A stretch of 64,000 nt of DNA from Planctomycetota bacterium (GTDB lineage: Bacteria; Planctomycetota; B15-G4). The stretch lies in NCBI GenBank assembly GCA_020638905.1, contig JACKHP010000009.1, positions 1 to 64,000 on the forward strand, in the 5' to 3' direction. The translations under genes and the position numbers were made by a program. The notes under the pieces were generated by a model that had not been told where the DNA came from, made no database searches, and was given only the letters and a program-made list of their open reading frames with translations. Positions 24,698 through 33,216 of the stretch are shown here, in pieces. Position 1 is the stretch's first letter; each line of letters starts with the position of its first letter.

Positions 24698-27022
24698 CTA
24701 CGCCCCGAACCCGATCCGCCAGCCGACGTACCGCGCCAGCACGCCGAGCGCGCGATCGGCGTGCCGGAAGACGACGGCGCCGCGGCTCTCGAGCGTGCGC
24801 GCGAACGGGTCGTAGAGCGGGCCGGCGTCGACGACGAGGACGCAGGCCTTGTCGCACGCGGCGACGACGTCGACGAGCCGCGCGGCGAGGGCGTCCGGGG
24901 CGAGCACGTCCTCGCCGTGGCCTTCGCCGGCGGGCAGCGTCGAGAGCGCGCCCGAGAGGGGGACGCAGCCGATCGCGCCGACGTCGACGGCGTCGTCGGC
25001 GAGCAGCAGGCGCGCGGCCTCGGCGAACCCTGCGTCGTCGAGGATGGGTGTCACGTCGAGGGGATTCGCGACGCTCACGATCGACGCGAGGCCGTGCGTG
25101 GCGAGCAGCGCCGAGAGCGCCTCGCACGTGGGCTGGCCGAGGTTCGGCAGCGTGAACGGACCCTGGTGGTCGGCCATCGCGACGGCCTCGAAGCCGGCGT
25201 TGCTCAGGGCGCCGAGCCGCAGACCGTCCGCCCGCTTGGTGTCGAGCGCGCAGGCGAGGCGCAGCAGGTCGGTGAACTCGTCGAGCGTCTGGGCCACGAG
25301 CGCGCCGGACGCGGCGAGCAGCGCAGCGAACACCGCGAAGTCGCCGGCGATCGCCGCGGTGTGGGAGGCCGACGCGCGTGTGCCGGCGGCGGTGCGTCCC
25401 GCGCGGCAGACGACGAGCGCGCGGCCTTCGCCGGCGAGGCGCCGCGCGAGCGTGAGCAGGCGCGGCCCGTCCCCGGGACGCAGGCCCTCGGCGTAGCACG
25501 CGAAGACGCGCAGGTCGGTGTCGTCGGCGAGGGCCTCGAGGTGGTCGGCCAGCGTGAGGTCGAGCTGGTTGCCGCAGGTCACCACGGTGTGCGGATCGAG
25601 TCCGTCGAGCCGGCTGCAGAGCGCCACGGCCAGCGCACCGCTCTGGCTCACGATCGCCAGCGGCGCGGGACGTCCCGCGAAGGGCAGCTTGGCGCGCGGG
25701 ATGAAGAGCGTGTCGTAGCGTCCCGGGCGCGAGCGGATGCCGAGGCAGTTGGGGCCGTTCAGCACCGCGCCGCCGTCGGCTCGCGCGCGCGACGCCGCGA
25801 GAGCCGCGCGCACGCGCTCGGCGTGGACGCGCCCGCTGGCGTGCTCGTCGAAGCCGCCCGAGACGACGATCAGCGCGCGCGCCTTGCCGCGCGCGACCGC
25901 GTCGCGGACGAGGTCGGCCGCGCTCGCGGCTGCGAGCGAGACCGCGAGCACGTCGACCGGCGCGTCGAGCGCGTCGAGGTCGGGGACGCAGCGCACGCCG
26001 TCGATCGTGTCGACGCCGGGCTTGAGCACGGTGAGCGCGTCGGGCGGGAAGCCGGCGTCGAGCACGTTGCGCAACATGATGCGTCCCGGGTTCATGCGCT
26101 CGGAGACGCCGGCCAGCGCGAGGCTGCGTGGACGGTAGAGGCGTGCGATCGCCTCGCGCGGACGCGGGGCGGGCGGCGCGATCGGAGGCGCGCCGAGGCG
26201 TCCCAGGGCGTCGAGCGCCCACGGGCGTCCTTCGACGAGGGCCACGGGGTTCAGCTCGAACTCGCGCAGGCCGGCGGCCGCCGCGAGCGGGGCGAACGCG
26301 AGCCAGCGCCGCAGGAGCGCGTCGAGCGCGTCCGGCGCGAGGCGTGCAGGACGTCCGCGCAGGGGACGGCAGGCCAGCGCGAACGCCGCGCTCTCGCGCA
26401 GGGCGTGCGTGCGTTCGCGCGCGTCGGATCCCGGTGCGCACAGCGCCAGGGCGCGGGCGCGCGGCAGCAGGCGCGCGAGCGCCTCGGCCTGCACGCCGCC
26501 CAGTCCCAGCGCGACCACGGGACCGAAGTCGTCGGTGGCGCGCAGTCCCAGCAGGAGCTCGCCGCCGGGCGCGCCGTCGTGCGTCACGCACTCGGCCACG
26601 AGCACGCCCTCGAGTCCGTGCGCGTCGAAACGCCCGCGGAACGTGCGCACGACGTCGTCGACCTCGGTGCGCGGGACGATGCGCACCGCTCCGGCGTCGC
26701 TGCGATGCGGCAGCGAGGCGCTGAGCGCCTTGACCACGAGTCGCGCGCCGGGCAGCGCGTGCCACGGTTCGTCCCGCTCGCCCGCGTGCACGACCACGTG
26801 CGCCGGGACGGCGAGTCCCAGCGCGGCGGCCAGCGGCAGGCCCTCGTGCTCGAGCAGCACGTCGCGTCCCGCCGCGCGTGCGGAAGCGAGCGCATCGTCG
26901 AGCGCGCGCGTGATCTCGGGCAGACAGGTCGCGTCGGGTGCGTGCGGACCGTCGCCGACGCGCGTCGGCTCGGTCGCGTCCGTCGTGAGCCGGCCGGACG
27001 TCGCGTCGTCGACGTCGGTCAC
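24698..27022 (-). CDS. NDP-forming acyl-CoA synthetase, permuted beta-alpha fusion
   Basis: 774 residues from a GTG at 27022 that overlaps the iorB stop as GTGA. Residues ~25-260 form the ATP-grasp part (LVVKALSASLPHRSDAGAV, LREFELNPVALVEGR). From ~290 a CoA-binding Rossmann part begins (LALAGVSERMNPGRIMLRNVL), followed by the ligase part with SQSGALAVALC and the phospho-histidine loop SASHTAAIAGD (His554). These enzymes convert acyl-CoA, ADP (or GDP) and phosphate to acid, CoA and ATP. The order here, ATP-grasp first, is the reverse of the usual alpha-beta fusion. With iorAB it would harvest ATP from aryl-acetyl-CoA. Confidence 0.88.
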   Translation of the reverse strand: MTDVDDATSGRLTTDATEPTRVGDGPHAPDATCLPEITRALDDALASARAAGRDVLLEHEGLPLAAALGLAVPAHVVVHAGERDEPWHALPGARLVVKALSASLPHRSDAGAVRIVPRTEVDDVVRTFRGRFDAHGLEGVLVAECVTHDGAPGGELLLGLRATDDFGPVVALGLGGVQAEALARLLPRARALALCAPGSDARERTHALRESAAFALACRPLRGRPARLAPDALDALLRRWLAFAPLAAAAGLREFELNPVALVEGRPWALDALGRLGAPPIAPPAPRPREAIARLYRPRSLALAGVSERMNPGRIMLRNVLDAGFPPDALTVLKPGVDTIDGVRCVPDLDALDAPVDVLAVSLAAASAADLVRDAVARGKARALIVVSGGFDEHASGRVHAERVRAALAASRARADGGAVLNGPNCLGIRSRPGRYDTLFIPRAKLPFAGRPAPLAIVSQSGALAVALCSRLDGLDPHTVVTCGNQLDLTLADHLEALADDTDLRVFACYAEGLRPGDGPRLLTLARRLAGEGRALVVCRAGRTAAGTRASASHTAAIAGDFAVFAALLAASGALVAQTLDEFTDLLRLACALDTKRADGLRLGALSNAGFEAVAMADHQGPFTLPNLGQPTCEALSALLATHGLASIVSVANPLDVTPILDDAGFAEAARLLLADDAVDVGAIGCVPLSGALSTLPAGEGHGEDVLAPDALAARLVDVVAACDKACVLVVDAGPLYDPFARTLESRGAVVFRHADRALGVLARYVGWRIGFGA

Positions 27023-27603
27023 GCCGGCGCGCACGCGGCGGCCCGCCGTCCGGCCTCGAAGGCCGCGAGGTTCTGCTGCACGACGCGCTCGCCCTTGGCC
27101 GCGAACGCCTCGCACAGGCAGGCGCGCAGGATCTCGACGCGCAGCGGCAGCACTCCGGACGCGGCGCCGACCATGACCGTGTTGAGCGCGCGCGGCGCGC
27201 CGGCCTCGCGCGCCAGCTCGGCGGCCTCGACCACCGCCGTGCGCGGCAGCGTCGCGATCCACGCGAGCACCTGCTCGCGGCCCGGGTGGTCGGGGATGTT
27301 CTCGACCGGATCGGCGGCGGTCAGCAGCAGACCCCCGGGCTTGAGGTACGCGACCTGGCGCAGGGCCTCGAGCGGCTCGAGCGCGAGCACGAGGTCGGCC
27401 GTCCCGTGCGAGACGAAGTCGCTGTGGACGGGCGCGTCGGCGATGCGCAGGAAGGCCTGCACCGCGCCGCCACGCTGGGACATCCCGTGCAGCTCGGTCT
27501 GCTGCACGCAGAAGCCCTCGCGCCGCGCGGCCTCGGCCAGCACGGCCGCGACCGAGAGCACGCCCTGTCCACCCACGCCGGCGAGCACGATGTCGATGCG
27601 CAT
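27019..27603 (-). CDS. iorB: indolepyruvate oxidoreductase beta subunit
   Basis: 194 residues. The N-terminus MRIDIVLAGVGGQGVLSVAAVLAEAA and TELHGMSQRGGAVQAFLRI are the gamma-type domain signatures of 2-oxoacid:acceptor oxidoreductases. It starts 5 nt after the iorA stop, with GGAG inside the end of iorA, and its TGA overlaps the acyl-CoA synthetase GTG. The subunit pairs with IorA for oxidative decarboxylation of indolepyruvate and other aryl-pyruvates made by transamination of Trp, Phe and Tyr. Length is normal for the stand-alone beta subunit. Confidence 0.92.
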   Translation of the reverse strand: MRIDIVLAGVGGQGVLSVAAVLAEAARREGFCVQQTELHGMSQRGGAVQAFLRIADAPVHSDFVSHGTADLVLALEPLEALRQVAYLKPGGLLLTAADPVENIPDHPGREQVLAWIATLPRTAVVEAAELAREAGAPRALNTVMVGAASGVLPLRVEILRACLCEAFAAKGERVVQQNLAAFEAGRRAAACAPA

Positions 27604-27608
27604 GGGAT

Positions 27609-29246
27609 TCACTCCGGGACGTCCTGCCCACGCTGCTTCTTCTGCGCGGGGAGGCACTGACGCACGGCCACGATCACCGACAACCCGCGGTGGTCGAGCT
27701 CGCGCCGGATCACGTCGGCCATCGCGTCGACGCGTGAAGGGTGCGCGGCGATCACGTGCGCGTGGGCGGGATCGACGCCGACACCCAGCACGATCGGCAG
27801 CAGGCGCGAGTCGGGCAGCGCCGGCACCTGTCCGCCGGTCATGCCCACGGCCTCGTTGTCGAGGACGAGGACCGTCATGTCGGCGTCCTCGGCCACGGCG
27901 TCCATGAGCGCCGGCACGCCCGAGTGCAGGAACGTGCTGTCGCCGATGCAGGCCACCGCGGGACGCAGTCCGGCCGCGGCGGCGCCGCGGGCCATGCCGA
28001 TCGAGGCGCCCATGCAGACGCACGACTCGAGTGCCGCGAAGGGCGGCAGCGCGCCGAGCGTGTAGCAGCCGATGTCGCCGGCCACGACGCCCTCGCCGCG
28101 GTCGGCGAGCGCGAGCCGCAGCGCGGCGTAGGTGTCGCGGTGCGGGCAGCCCTGGCAGAGCTGCGGCGGACGTCCGGGGAGCGGCGTCGCGAACGCGGGG
28201 TGCTCGCGCGCCGGCAGGCCGAGCGCGGCGCGTACGACGTCGGGCGAGAGCTCGCCGTCGGGCGGGATGCGTCCGGTGTCGCGTCCGTCGACGCTGCGAC
28301 GCATGGGCAGCAGGTGCTGCAGCCGGCGTTCGACGAACGGCGAGCCCTCCTCGATCACGAGCAGCCGCGGGCAGTACGTGGCCAGCTTGCGCAGCAGCGC
28401 CACCGGCAGCGGGTACGTCGCGACGTGCAGGTGCGAGGGACGGATGGGCAGCTCGTCGACCACCTCGAGGAAGTGCTGCTTGCCGATGCCCGCGGTGATC
28501 ACGCCCAGTCCGCCGGGGTGGTCGGCCAGCTCGAGCGTGTCGAGCCCGCTCGCGTCGGCCCAGCGCACGAGCTCGTCGTGCTGCGCGAGGCGCTCCTTCC
28601 ACAGGCGTCGGGCGTTGCCGGGCAGGAGCACCCACGAGCGCGCGCCGGCCGGGTCTTTCTGCGTCGGGTTCTCGGCGCGCGGCGCGGAGAGCGTCACCGC
28701 CGAGCGGCTGTGCGCGAGGCGCGTCACCAGGCGCACGACGACCGGCAGTCCGAAGCGCTCGGACAGCTCGAACGCCTCGCGCGTCATCGCGTACGTCTCC
28801 TGCTGGTCGGACGGCTCGAGACAGATCGCGTGGGCGAACTCGGCCAGCACACGCGTGTCCTGCTCGTTCTGCGACGAGTGCATGCCGGGATCGTCGGCCA
28901 CCGCGACCACGAGCCCTCCGTGCACGTGCACCACGGCCGAGTTCACGAAGGCGTCGGCGGCCACGTTGAGCCCCACGTGCTTCATGGCCACGAGGGCGCG
29001 GCGGCCGGCCATCGAGACCCCGAGCGCCGCCTCGTAGGCCGTCTTCTCGTTGGCGCACCAGCCGCCCTTGGGACGACGTCCCTCGCGGCCGGGCGCGAGC
29101 AGGGATTCCATGATCTCGGTCGAGGGGGTGCCGGGGTACGCGAAGGCCGCGCTGATGCCGGCATCGAGGGCACCCTGGGCCAGGGCTTCGTCCCCGAGCA
29201 GGACGCGTTCGGCGACGGGTGCGCCGAGGAGGGTGGCGACGGACAT
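27609..29246 (-). CDS. iorA: indolepyruvate oxidoreductase alpha subunit, lacking the C-terminal ferredoxin domain
   Basis: 545 residues. The pyrimidine-binding half starts at LLGDEALAQGALDAGISAAFAYPGTPSTEI. The thiamine diphosphate half has CQGCPHRDTYAAL (~373), GDIGCYTLG and NEAVGMTGGQVP. The protein ends shortly after IVAVRQCLPAQKKQ, where standard IorA continues into two [4Fe-4S] motifs; none are present, and iorB begins at once, so this is not a frameshift. GGAGG precedes the ATG. The electron acceptor must reach the active site without that domain. It leads the iorA-iorB-acyl-CoA synthetase operon. Confidence 0.9.
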   Translation of the reverse strand: MSVATLLGAPVAERVLLGDEALAQGALDAGISAAFAYPGTPSTEIMESLLAPGREGRRPKGGWCANEKTAYEAALGVSMAGRRALVAMKHVGLNVAADAFVNSAVVHVHGGLVVAVADDPGMHSSQNEQDTRVLAEFAHAICLEPSDQQETYAMTREAFELSERFGLPVVVRLVTRLAHSRSAVTLSAPRAENPTQKDPAGARSWVLLPGNARRLWKERLAQHDELVRWADASGLDTLELADHPGGLGVITAGIGKQHFLEVVDELPIRPSHLHVATYPLPVALLRKLATYCPRLLVIEEGSPFVERRLQHLLPMRRSVDGRDTGRIPPDGELSPDVVRAALGLPAREHPAFATPLPGRPPQLCQGCPHRDTYAALRLALADRGEGVVAGDIGCYTLGALPPFAALESCVCMGASIGMARGAAAAGLRPAVACIGDSTFLHSGVPALMDAVAEDADMTVLVLDNEAVGMTGGQVPALPDSRLLPIVLGVGVDPAHAHVIAAHPSRVDAMADVIRRELDHRGLSVIVAVRQCLPAQKKQRGQDVPE

Positions 29247-29515
29247 GAAAGACCTCCGGTCGCGGGGGGGTGGGATCGGAAACCCCCCGAAAACGCTGAA
29301 TTGTACTCGATTTCGAGGGAGATTGCGACCTGGAAGTCATGTGATCGGCACTCGCGGGCGCGGATCTGGAGGGTCTCCGGAAGTGGGCCGCCGGGGGGCG
29401 ACGTCGAGGCGTCCCGAGCCCGGATGAGACGGTCGCGTGGGCACTGCGCACGCAGGAGCGGCATGCCCGTGCTTGCTAGACTCCGCGCGCTCCCGATCTG
29501 CCGGAGGAGGCCGCC

Positions 29516-30007
29516 GTGCGCAAGTCGATCCTGCTCGTGCCGCTGCTCGCCGCGTGTGTCGCGACGCCGGGCTGGCATGCGCCGGGAGGTCCCGCGGCCG
29601 ATCGCGTGCGCGTGGAGGTGTCGGACATGCTCGAGAGCATCTCGCGCGACCTGGAGCAGCACGGGCCGCTGGCGTGGCTCGACCACTTCGACGATCCCGC
29701 CTTCTTCATGGCCACGGACGGGGTGCTCCAGTTCCGCGATCACGCCGAGGCGGAGGTGTTCCTGGGTGACTTCGCACCCAACGTGACGAGCATGCACCTG
29801 CACTGGATCGAGCCGCGCATCGTCCCGCTGACGGCCGAACTGGCCGAGGTGGGTGCCGCCTTCGGCGAGACGATCTCGCTGGCCGACGGCCGGCAGGAGC
29901 ACTTCGCGGGGTACTTCACCGGGGTGGCCCGGCGCACACCCCGGGGCTGGCGGCTCGGGCACGGACACTGGTCGAGCCCGCCGGCGTCGGCGCCCGTCCC
30001 ACCCTGA
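29516..30007 (+). CDS. lipoprotein with SnoaL/NTF2-like domain
   Basis: 163 residues from GTG at 29516, with GGAGGAGG 5-8 nt upstream. The lipobox is LAAC (Cys14). The mature part (VSDMLESISRDLEQHGPLAWLDHFDDPAFFMATDGVLQF onward) follows the alpha-plus-beta pattern of SnoaL/DUF4440 NTF2-like proteins, ending in GWRLGHGHWSSP. No catalytic residues can be assigned. It lies divergent to iorA across a 269-nt gap that includes the AT-richest stretch nearby (about 29290-29345), a probable promoter region. Confidence 0.75.
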   Translation: MRKSILLVPLLAACVATPGWHAPGGPAADRVRVEVSDMLESISRDLEQHGPLAWLDHFDDPAFFMATDGVLQFRDHAEAEVFLGDFAPNVTSMHLHWIEPRIVPLTAELAEVGAAFGETISLADGRQEHFAGYFTGVARRTPRGWRLGHGHWSSPPASAPVPP

Positions 30008-30085
30008 CCGTGGCCGGCCGGCGGGCCCGATGGCTAGAATGCCGGGCTCGACGACACGCCCGACAGACGACGCGAGAGAGACCCG

Positions 30086-31396
30086 ATGACGACCACCGAG
30101 CAGCCGAAGATCCAGGCCCCCGCCGAGGGACAGCCCATCACGCTGGAGGGCGGGAAGCTGCACGTCCCGAGCCATCCGATCGTGCCCTTCATCGAGGGCG
30201 ACGGCACGGGGCCCGACATCTGGCGGGCCTCGCAGCGCGTGCTCGACGCGGCCGTCGAGAAGGCCTACCGCGGCGAGCGCAAGATCGCCTGGATGGAGGT
30301 CTACGCCGGCGGCAAGTCGTTCGAGAAGTTCGGCTCGTGGCTGCCCGACGCGACGCTCGACGCGTTCCGCACGTATCTCGTCGGCATCAAGGGTCCGCTC
30401 ACCACGCCGGTCGGCGGCGGCATCCGTTCGCTCAACGTGGCGCTGCGGCAGATCCTCGACCTGTACGTGTGCCTGCGTCCGGTGCGCTGGTTCAAGGGCG
30501 TGCCCTCGCCGGTGAAGCATCCCGAGCACGTCGACATGGTGATCTTCCGCGAGAACACCGAGGACATCTACGCGGGCATCGAGTTCGAGTCGGGCAGCGA
30601 GGCGAACAAGAAGTTCATGGAGCTGTTCGCCGCGAACTTCCCCGACGAGATGCGCAAGATCCGCTTCCCCGCGACGACGGGCATCGGCATCAAGCCGGTC
30701 TCGAAGGACGGCAGCGAGCGCCTCGTGCGCTCCGCGATCGAGTACGCCCTGGCGAACGGACGCAAGAGCGTGACGCTCGTCCACAAGGGCAACATCATGA
30801 AATACACCGAGGGCGCGTTCCGCAACTGGGGCTACGCCCTGGCCGAGCGCGAGTTCTGCGACCGGGTCTACACCTGGCGGCAGTGGGAGAAGACCCGCGC
30901 CGACAAGGGCGAGGACGCCGCGAACGCCGAGCAGAGCTCGGCCCTCGCGAGCGGTCGCGTGCTCGTCAAGGACGCCATCGCCGACATCACGCTGCAGCAG
31001 GTGCTCACGCGTCCGCAGGAGTTCGACGTGATCGCCACGCTCAACCTGAACGGCGACTACCTCTCCGACGCCCTCGCGGCGCAGGTCGGCGGCATCGGCA
31101 TCGCGCCCGGCGGCAACATCAACTATTCCACCGGCCACGCGATCTTCGAGGCGACCCACGGGACGGCGCCCAAGTACGCGGACCTCGACAAGGTCAACCC
31201 GGGCTCGGTCGTGCTCTCGGGCGAGATGATGCTGCGCTACCTCGGCTGGACCGAGGCCGCCGACGCGATCATCCGCGGCATGGACGGCGCCATCGGCGCC
31301 AAGCAGGTCACGTACGACTTCGCGCGTCTCATGGACGGCGCCACCGAGGTCAAGTGCAGCGCGTTCGGCGACGCCGTCATCAAGCACATGCAGTGA
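30086..31396 (+). CDS. icd: NADP-type isocitrate dehydrogenase
   Basis: 436 residues, full length, closely following E. coli Icd. It converts isocitrate to 2-oxoglutarate and CO2 in the TCA cycle. The loop GGGIRSLNVALRQ contains Ser115, equivalent to E. coli Ser113 phosphorylated by AceK. VIFRENTEDIYAGIEF and the metal-binding NLNGDYLSDALAAQVGG are intact. HGTAPKYA carries the Lys and Tyr that select NADP. The aceK gene follows after 16 nt, so enzyme and regulator are made together. Confidence 0.96.
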   Translation: MTTTEQPKIQAPAEGQPITLEGGKLHVPSHPIVPFIEGDGTGPDIWRASQRVLDAAVEKAYRGERKIAWMEVYAGGKSFEKFGSWLPDATLDAFRTYLVGIKGPLTTPVGGGIRSLNVALRQILDLYVCLRPVRWFKGVPSPVKHPEHVDMVIFRENTEDIYAGIEFESGSEANKKFMELFAANFPDEMRKIRFPATTGIGIKPVSKDGSERLVRSAIEYALANGRKSVTLVHKGNIMKYTEGAFRNWGYALAEREFCDRVYTWRQWEKTRADKGEDAANAEQSSALASGRVLVKDAIADITLQQVLTRPQEFDVIATLNLNGDYLSDALAAQVGGIGIAPGGNINYSTGHAIFEATHGTAPKYADLDKVNPGSVVLSGEMMLRYLGWTEAADAIIRGMDGAIGAKQVTYDFARLMDGATEVKCSAFGDAVIKHMQ

Positions 31397-31412
31397 CGGG
31401 GGGACGCGCGCC

Positions 31413-33137
31413 GTGTCCCCCACGCGACCGCCGTCCTCGGAGGCCGAGCGGGGGGCGCGCGCCGTGCACCGCGCGTTCGAGCTGTACCAGCGCCGTTTCC
31501 ACCGCATCACGCACGGGGCGCGTGCGCACTTCCTGAACCGTGACTGGAAGGCGGCGCGCCGCGACGCGCTGCGCCGGCTCGACCTGTATCCGCGCATCGT
31601 CGAGCACCTCGTCGAAGGCGCGCATCGCGCCATGGGCGAGCGCGTGCGCGACCGCTCGGTCTGGACGCGCATGCGGGCCGCGTACGCGGGCCTGATCGCG
31701 GGACGTCCCGACGTCGAGCTGGCGGAGACGTTCTTCAACTCGTTCAGCCGCCAGATCTTCGACACCGTGGGGGTCGACACGCAGATCGAGTTCGTGCGGC
31801 GCGAGAAGGCCAAGCCGTTCGGCGGCGTCTCGGTCTACAAGACGTTTCCTGCGCGTGGGTCGCTGCGCGAGCTCGTGCGGCAGGTGCTCGACCACCCGGC
31901 CTATCCCTACGAGGACGTCGAGCGCTGCGCCGAGCTGGTGACGGCCGCGATCGGACGCGCGTTCTCGGCGCGCGGGCGGCAGCCCGTGCTCGAGGCGATC
32001 GAGATCATCGACAAGGGCTTCTACCGCGGACGCTCGGCCTACATGGTCGGACGCATCCTGCTCGAGGGCGACCGGCTCATGCCGCTCGTGCTCGCCCTCG
32101 TGCACGGTCCCGAGGGCGTGCGTGTCGACGCCGTGCTGCTCACCGAGGACGAGGTGAGCATCCTGTTCAGCTTCACGCGCAGCTACTTCCGCGTGGGCAT
32201 CGACCACGTCGGCAAGGTGATCGAGTTCCTGATGGCGCTCATGCCGCGCAAGCCCGTGGCCGAGCTCTACAACTCGCTCGGCTACAACAAGCACGGCAAG
32301 ACCGAGCTGTACCGCGACCTGCTCAAGCACCTGGCGCGCACGAGCGAGCGCTTCGAGATCGCGCCCGGCGACCGGGGCATGGTCATGATCGTGTTCGCGA
32401 TGCCCGGGCACGGGCTCGTGTTCAAGGTCATCCGCGACCGCTTCGCCTATCCCAAGACGGCCACGCGGGCGCACGTCAAGCAGCGCTACCAGCTCGTGTT
32501 CCGGCACGACCGCGCCGGGCGCCTGATCGACGCCCAGGAGTTCGAGCACCTCGAGTTCGACCGGGCACGCTTCTCCGACGAGCTGCTCGAGGAGCTGGCC
32601 GCCGAGGCCGCGGGCAGCGTGCGCATCGACGCCGAGACGGTCGCCTTCGACCACGTCTACACCGAGCGCCGTCTCGTCCCGCTCAACCTCTACCTGCGCG
32701 CGGCGACACCCGAGCAGGCGCGGCGCGCCGTGGTCGAGTACGGTCGCGCGATCCGCGACCTCGCGGTGACGAACATCTTCCCCGGCGACCTGCTGCTCAA
32801 GAACTTCGGCGTGACGCGGCACGGGCGCGTGATCTTCTACGACTACGACGAGCTCTCGCTGCTCACCGAGTGCCGCTTCCGCGACCTGCCGCCGCCCTCC
32901 GACTCCGACGACGAGATGCGCGGCGAGCCGTGGTTCTACGTCGACGAGCGCGACATCTTCCCCGAGGAGTTCCTGCAGTTCCTGGGGATGACGCCCGAGC
33001 AACGCGAGTGGTTCCTCGCGGAGCACGCCGACCTGCTCACCGCGAGGTATTGGCGCGACCTGCAGGAACGGCACCGCGCCGGCGAGGTGCTCGACGTCGC
33101 GCCCTATCCGCCGAGCAAGCGGCTGCCGCGCGGCTGA
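31413..33137 (+). CDS. aceK: isocitrate dehydrogenase kinase/phosphatase
   Basis: 574 residues from GTG at 31413, the normal AceK size. The C-terminal kinase/phosphatase half shows GHGLVFKVIRDRFAYPK (ATP loop and Lys near 330-345), VKQRYQLVFRHDRAGRL, and GRVIFYDYDELSLL with the Mg-binding Asp (near 476). AceK phosphorylates the active-site Ser of Icd to shut it down and send isocitrate into the glyoxylate bypass, and reverses this when carbon is plentiful. In enterics it sits in aceBAK; here it directly follows its target gene. No isocitrate lyase or malate synthase lies in the window. Confidence 0.95.
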   Translation: MSPTRPPSSEAERGARAVHRAFELYQRRFHRITHGARAHFLNRDWKAARRDALRRLDLYPRIVEHLVEGAHRAMGERVRDRSVWTRMRAAYAGLIAGRPDVELAETFFNSFSRQIFDTVGVDTQIEFVRREKAKPFGGVSVYKTFPARGSLRELVRQVLDHPAYPYEDVERCAELVTAAIGRAFSARGRQPVLEAIEIIDKGFYRGRSAYMVGRILLEGDRLMPLVLALVHGPEGVRVDAVLLTEDEVSILFSFTRSYFRVGIDHVGKVIEFLMALMPRKPVAELYNSLGYNKHGKTELYRDLLKHLARTSERFEIAPGDRGMVMIVFAMPGHGLVFKVIRDRFAYPKTATRAHVKQRYQLVFRHDRAGRLIDAQEFEHLEFDRARFSDELLEELAAEAAGSVRIDAETVAFDHVYTERRLVPLNLYLRAATPEQARRAVVEYGRAIRDLAVTNIFPGDLLLKNFGVTRHGRVIFYDYDELSLLTECRFRDLPPPSDSDDEMRGEPWFYVDERDIFPEEFLQFLGMTPEQREWFLAEHADLLTARYWRDLQERHRAGEVLDVAPYPPSKRLPRG

Positions 33138-33216
33138 GGCGTCGCGCGACGCGGCGTCGTCGCGTGCACGGCCCGCGCGCGGGGCACGGGCCGTACCGCG
33201 ACGGGACGGACGCGCG

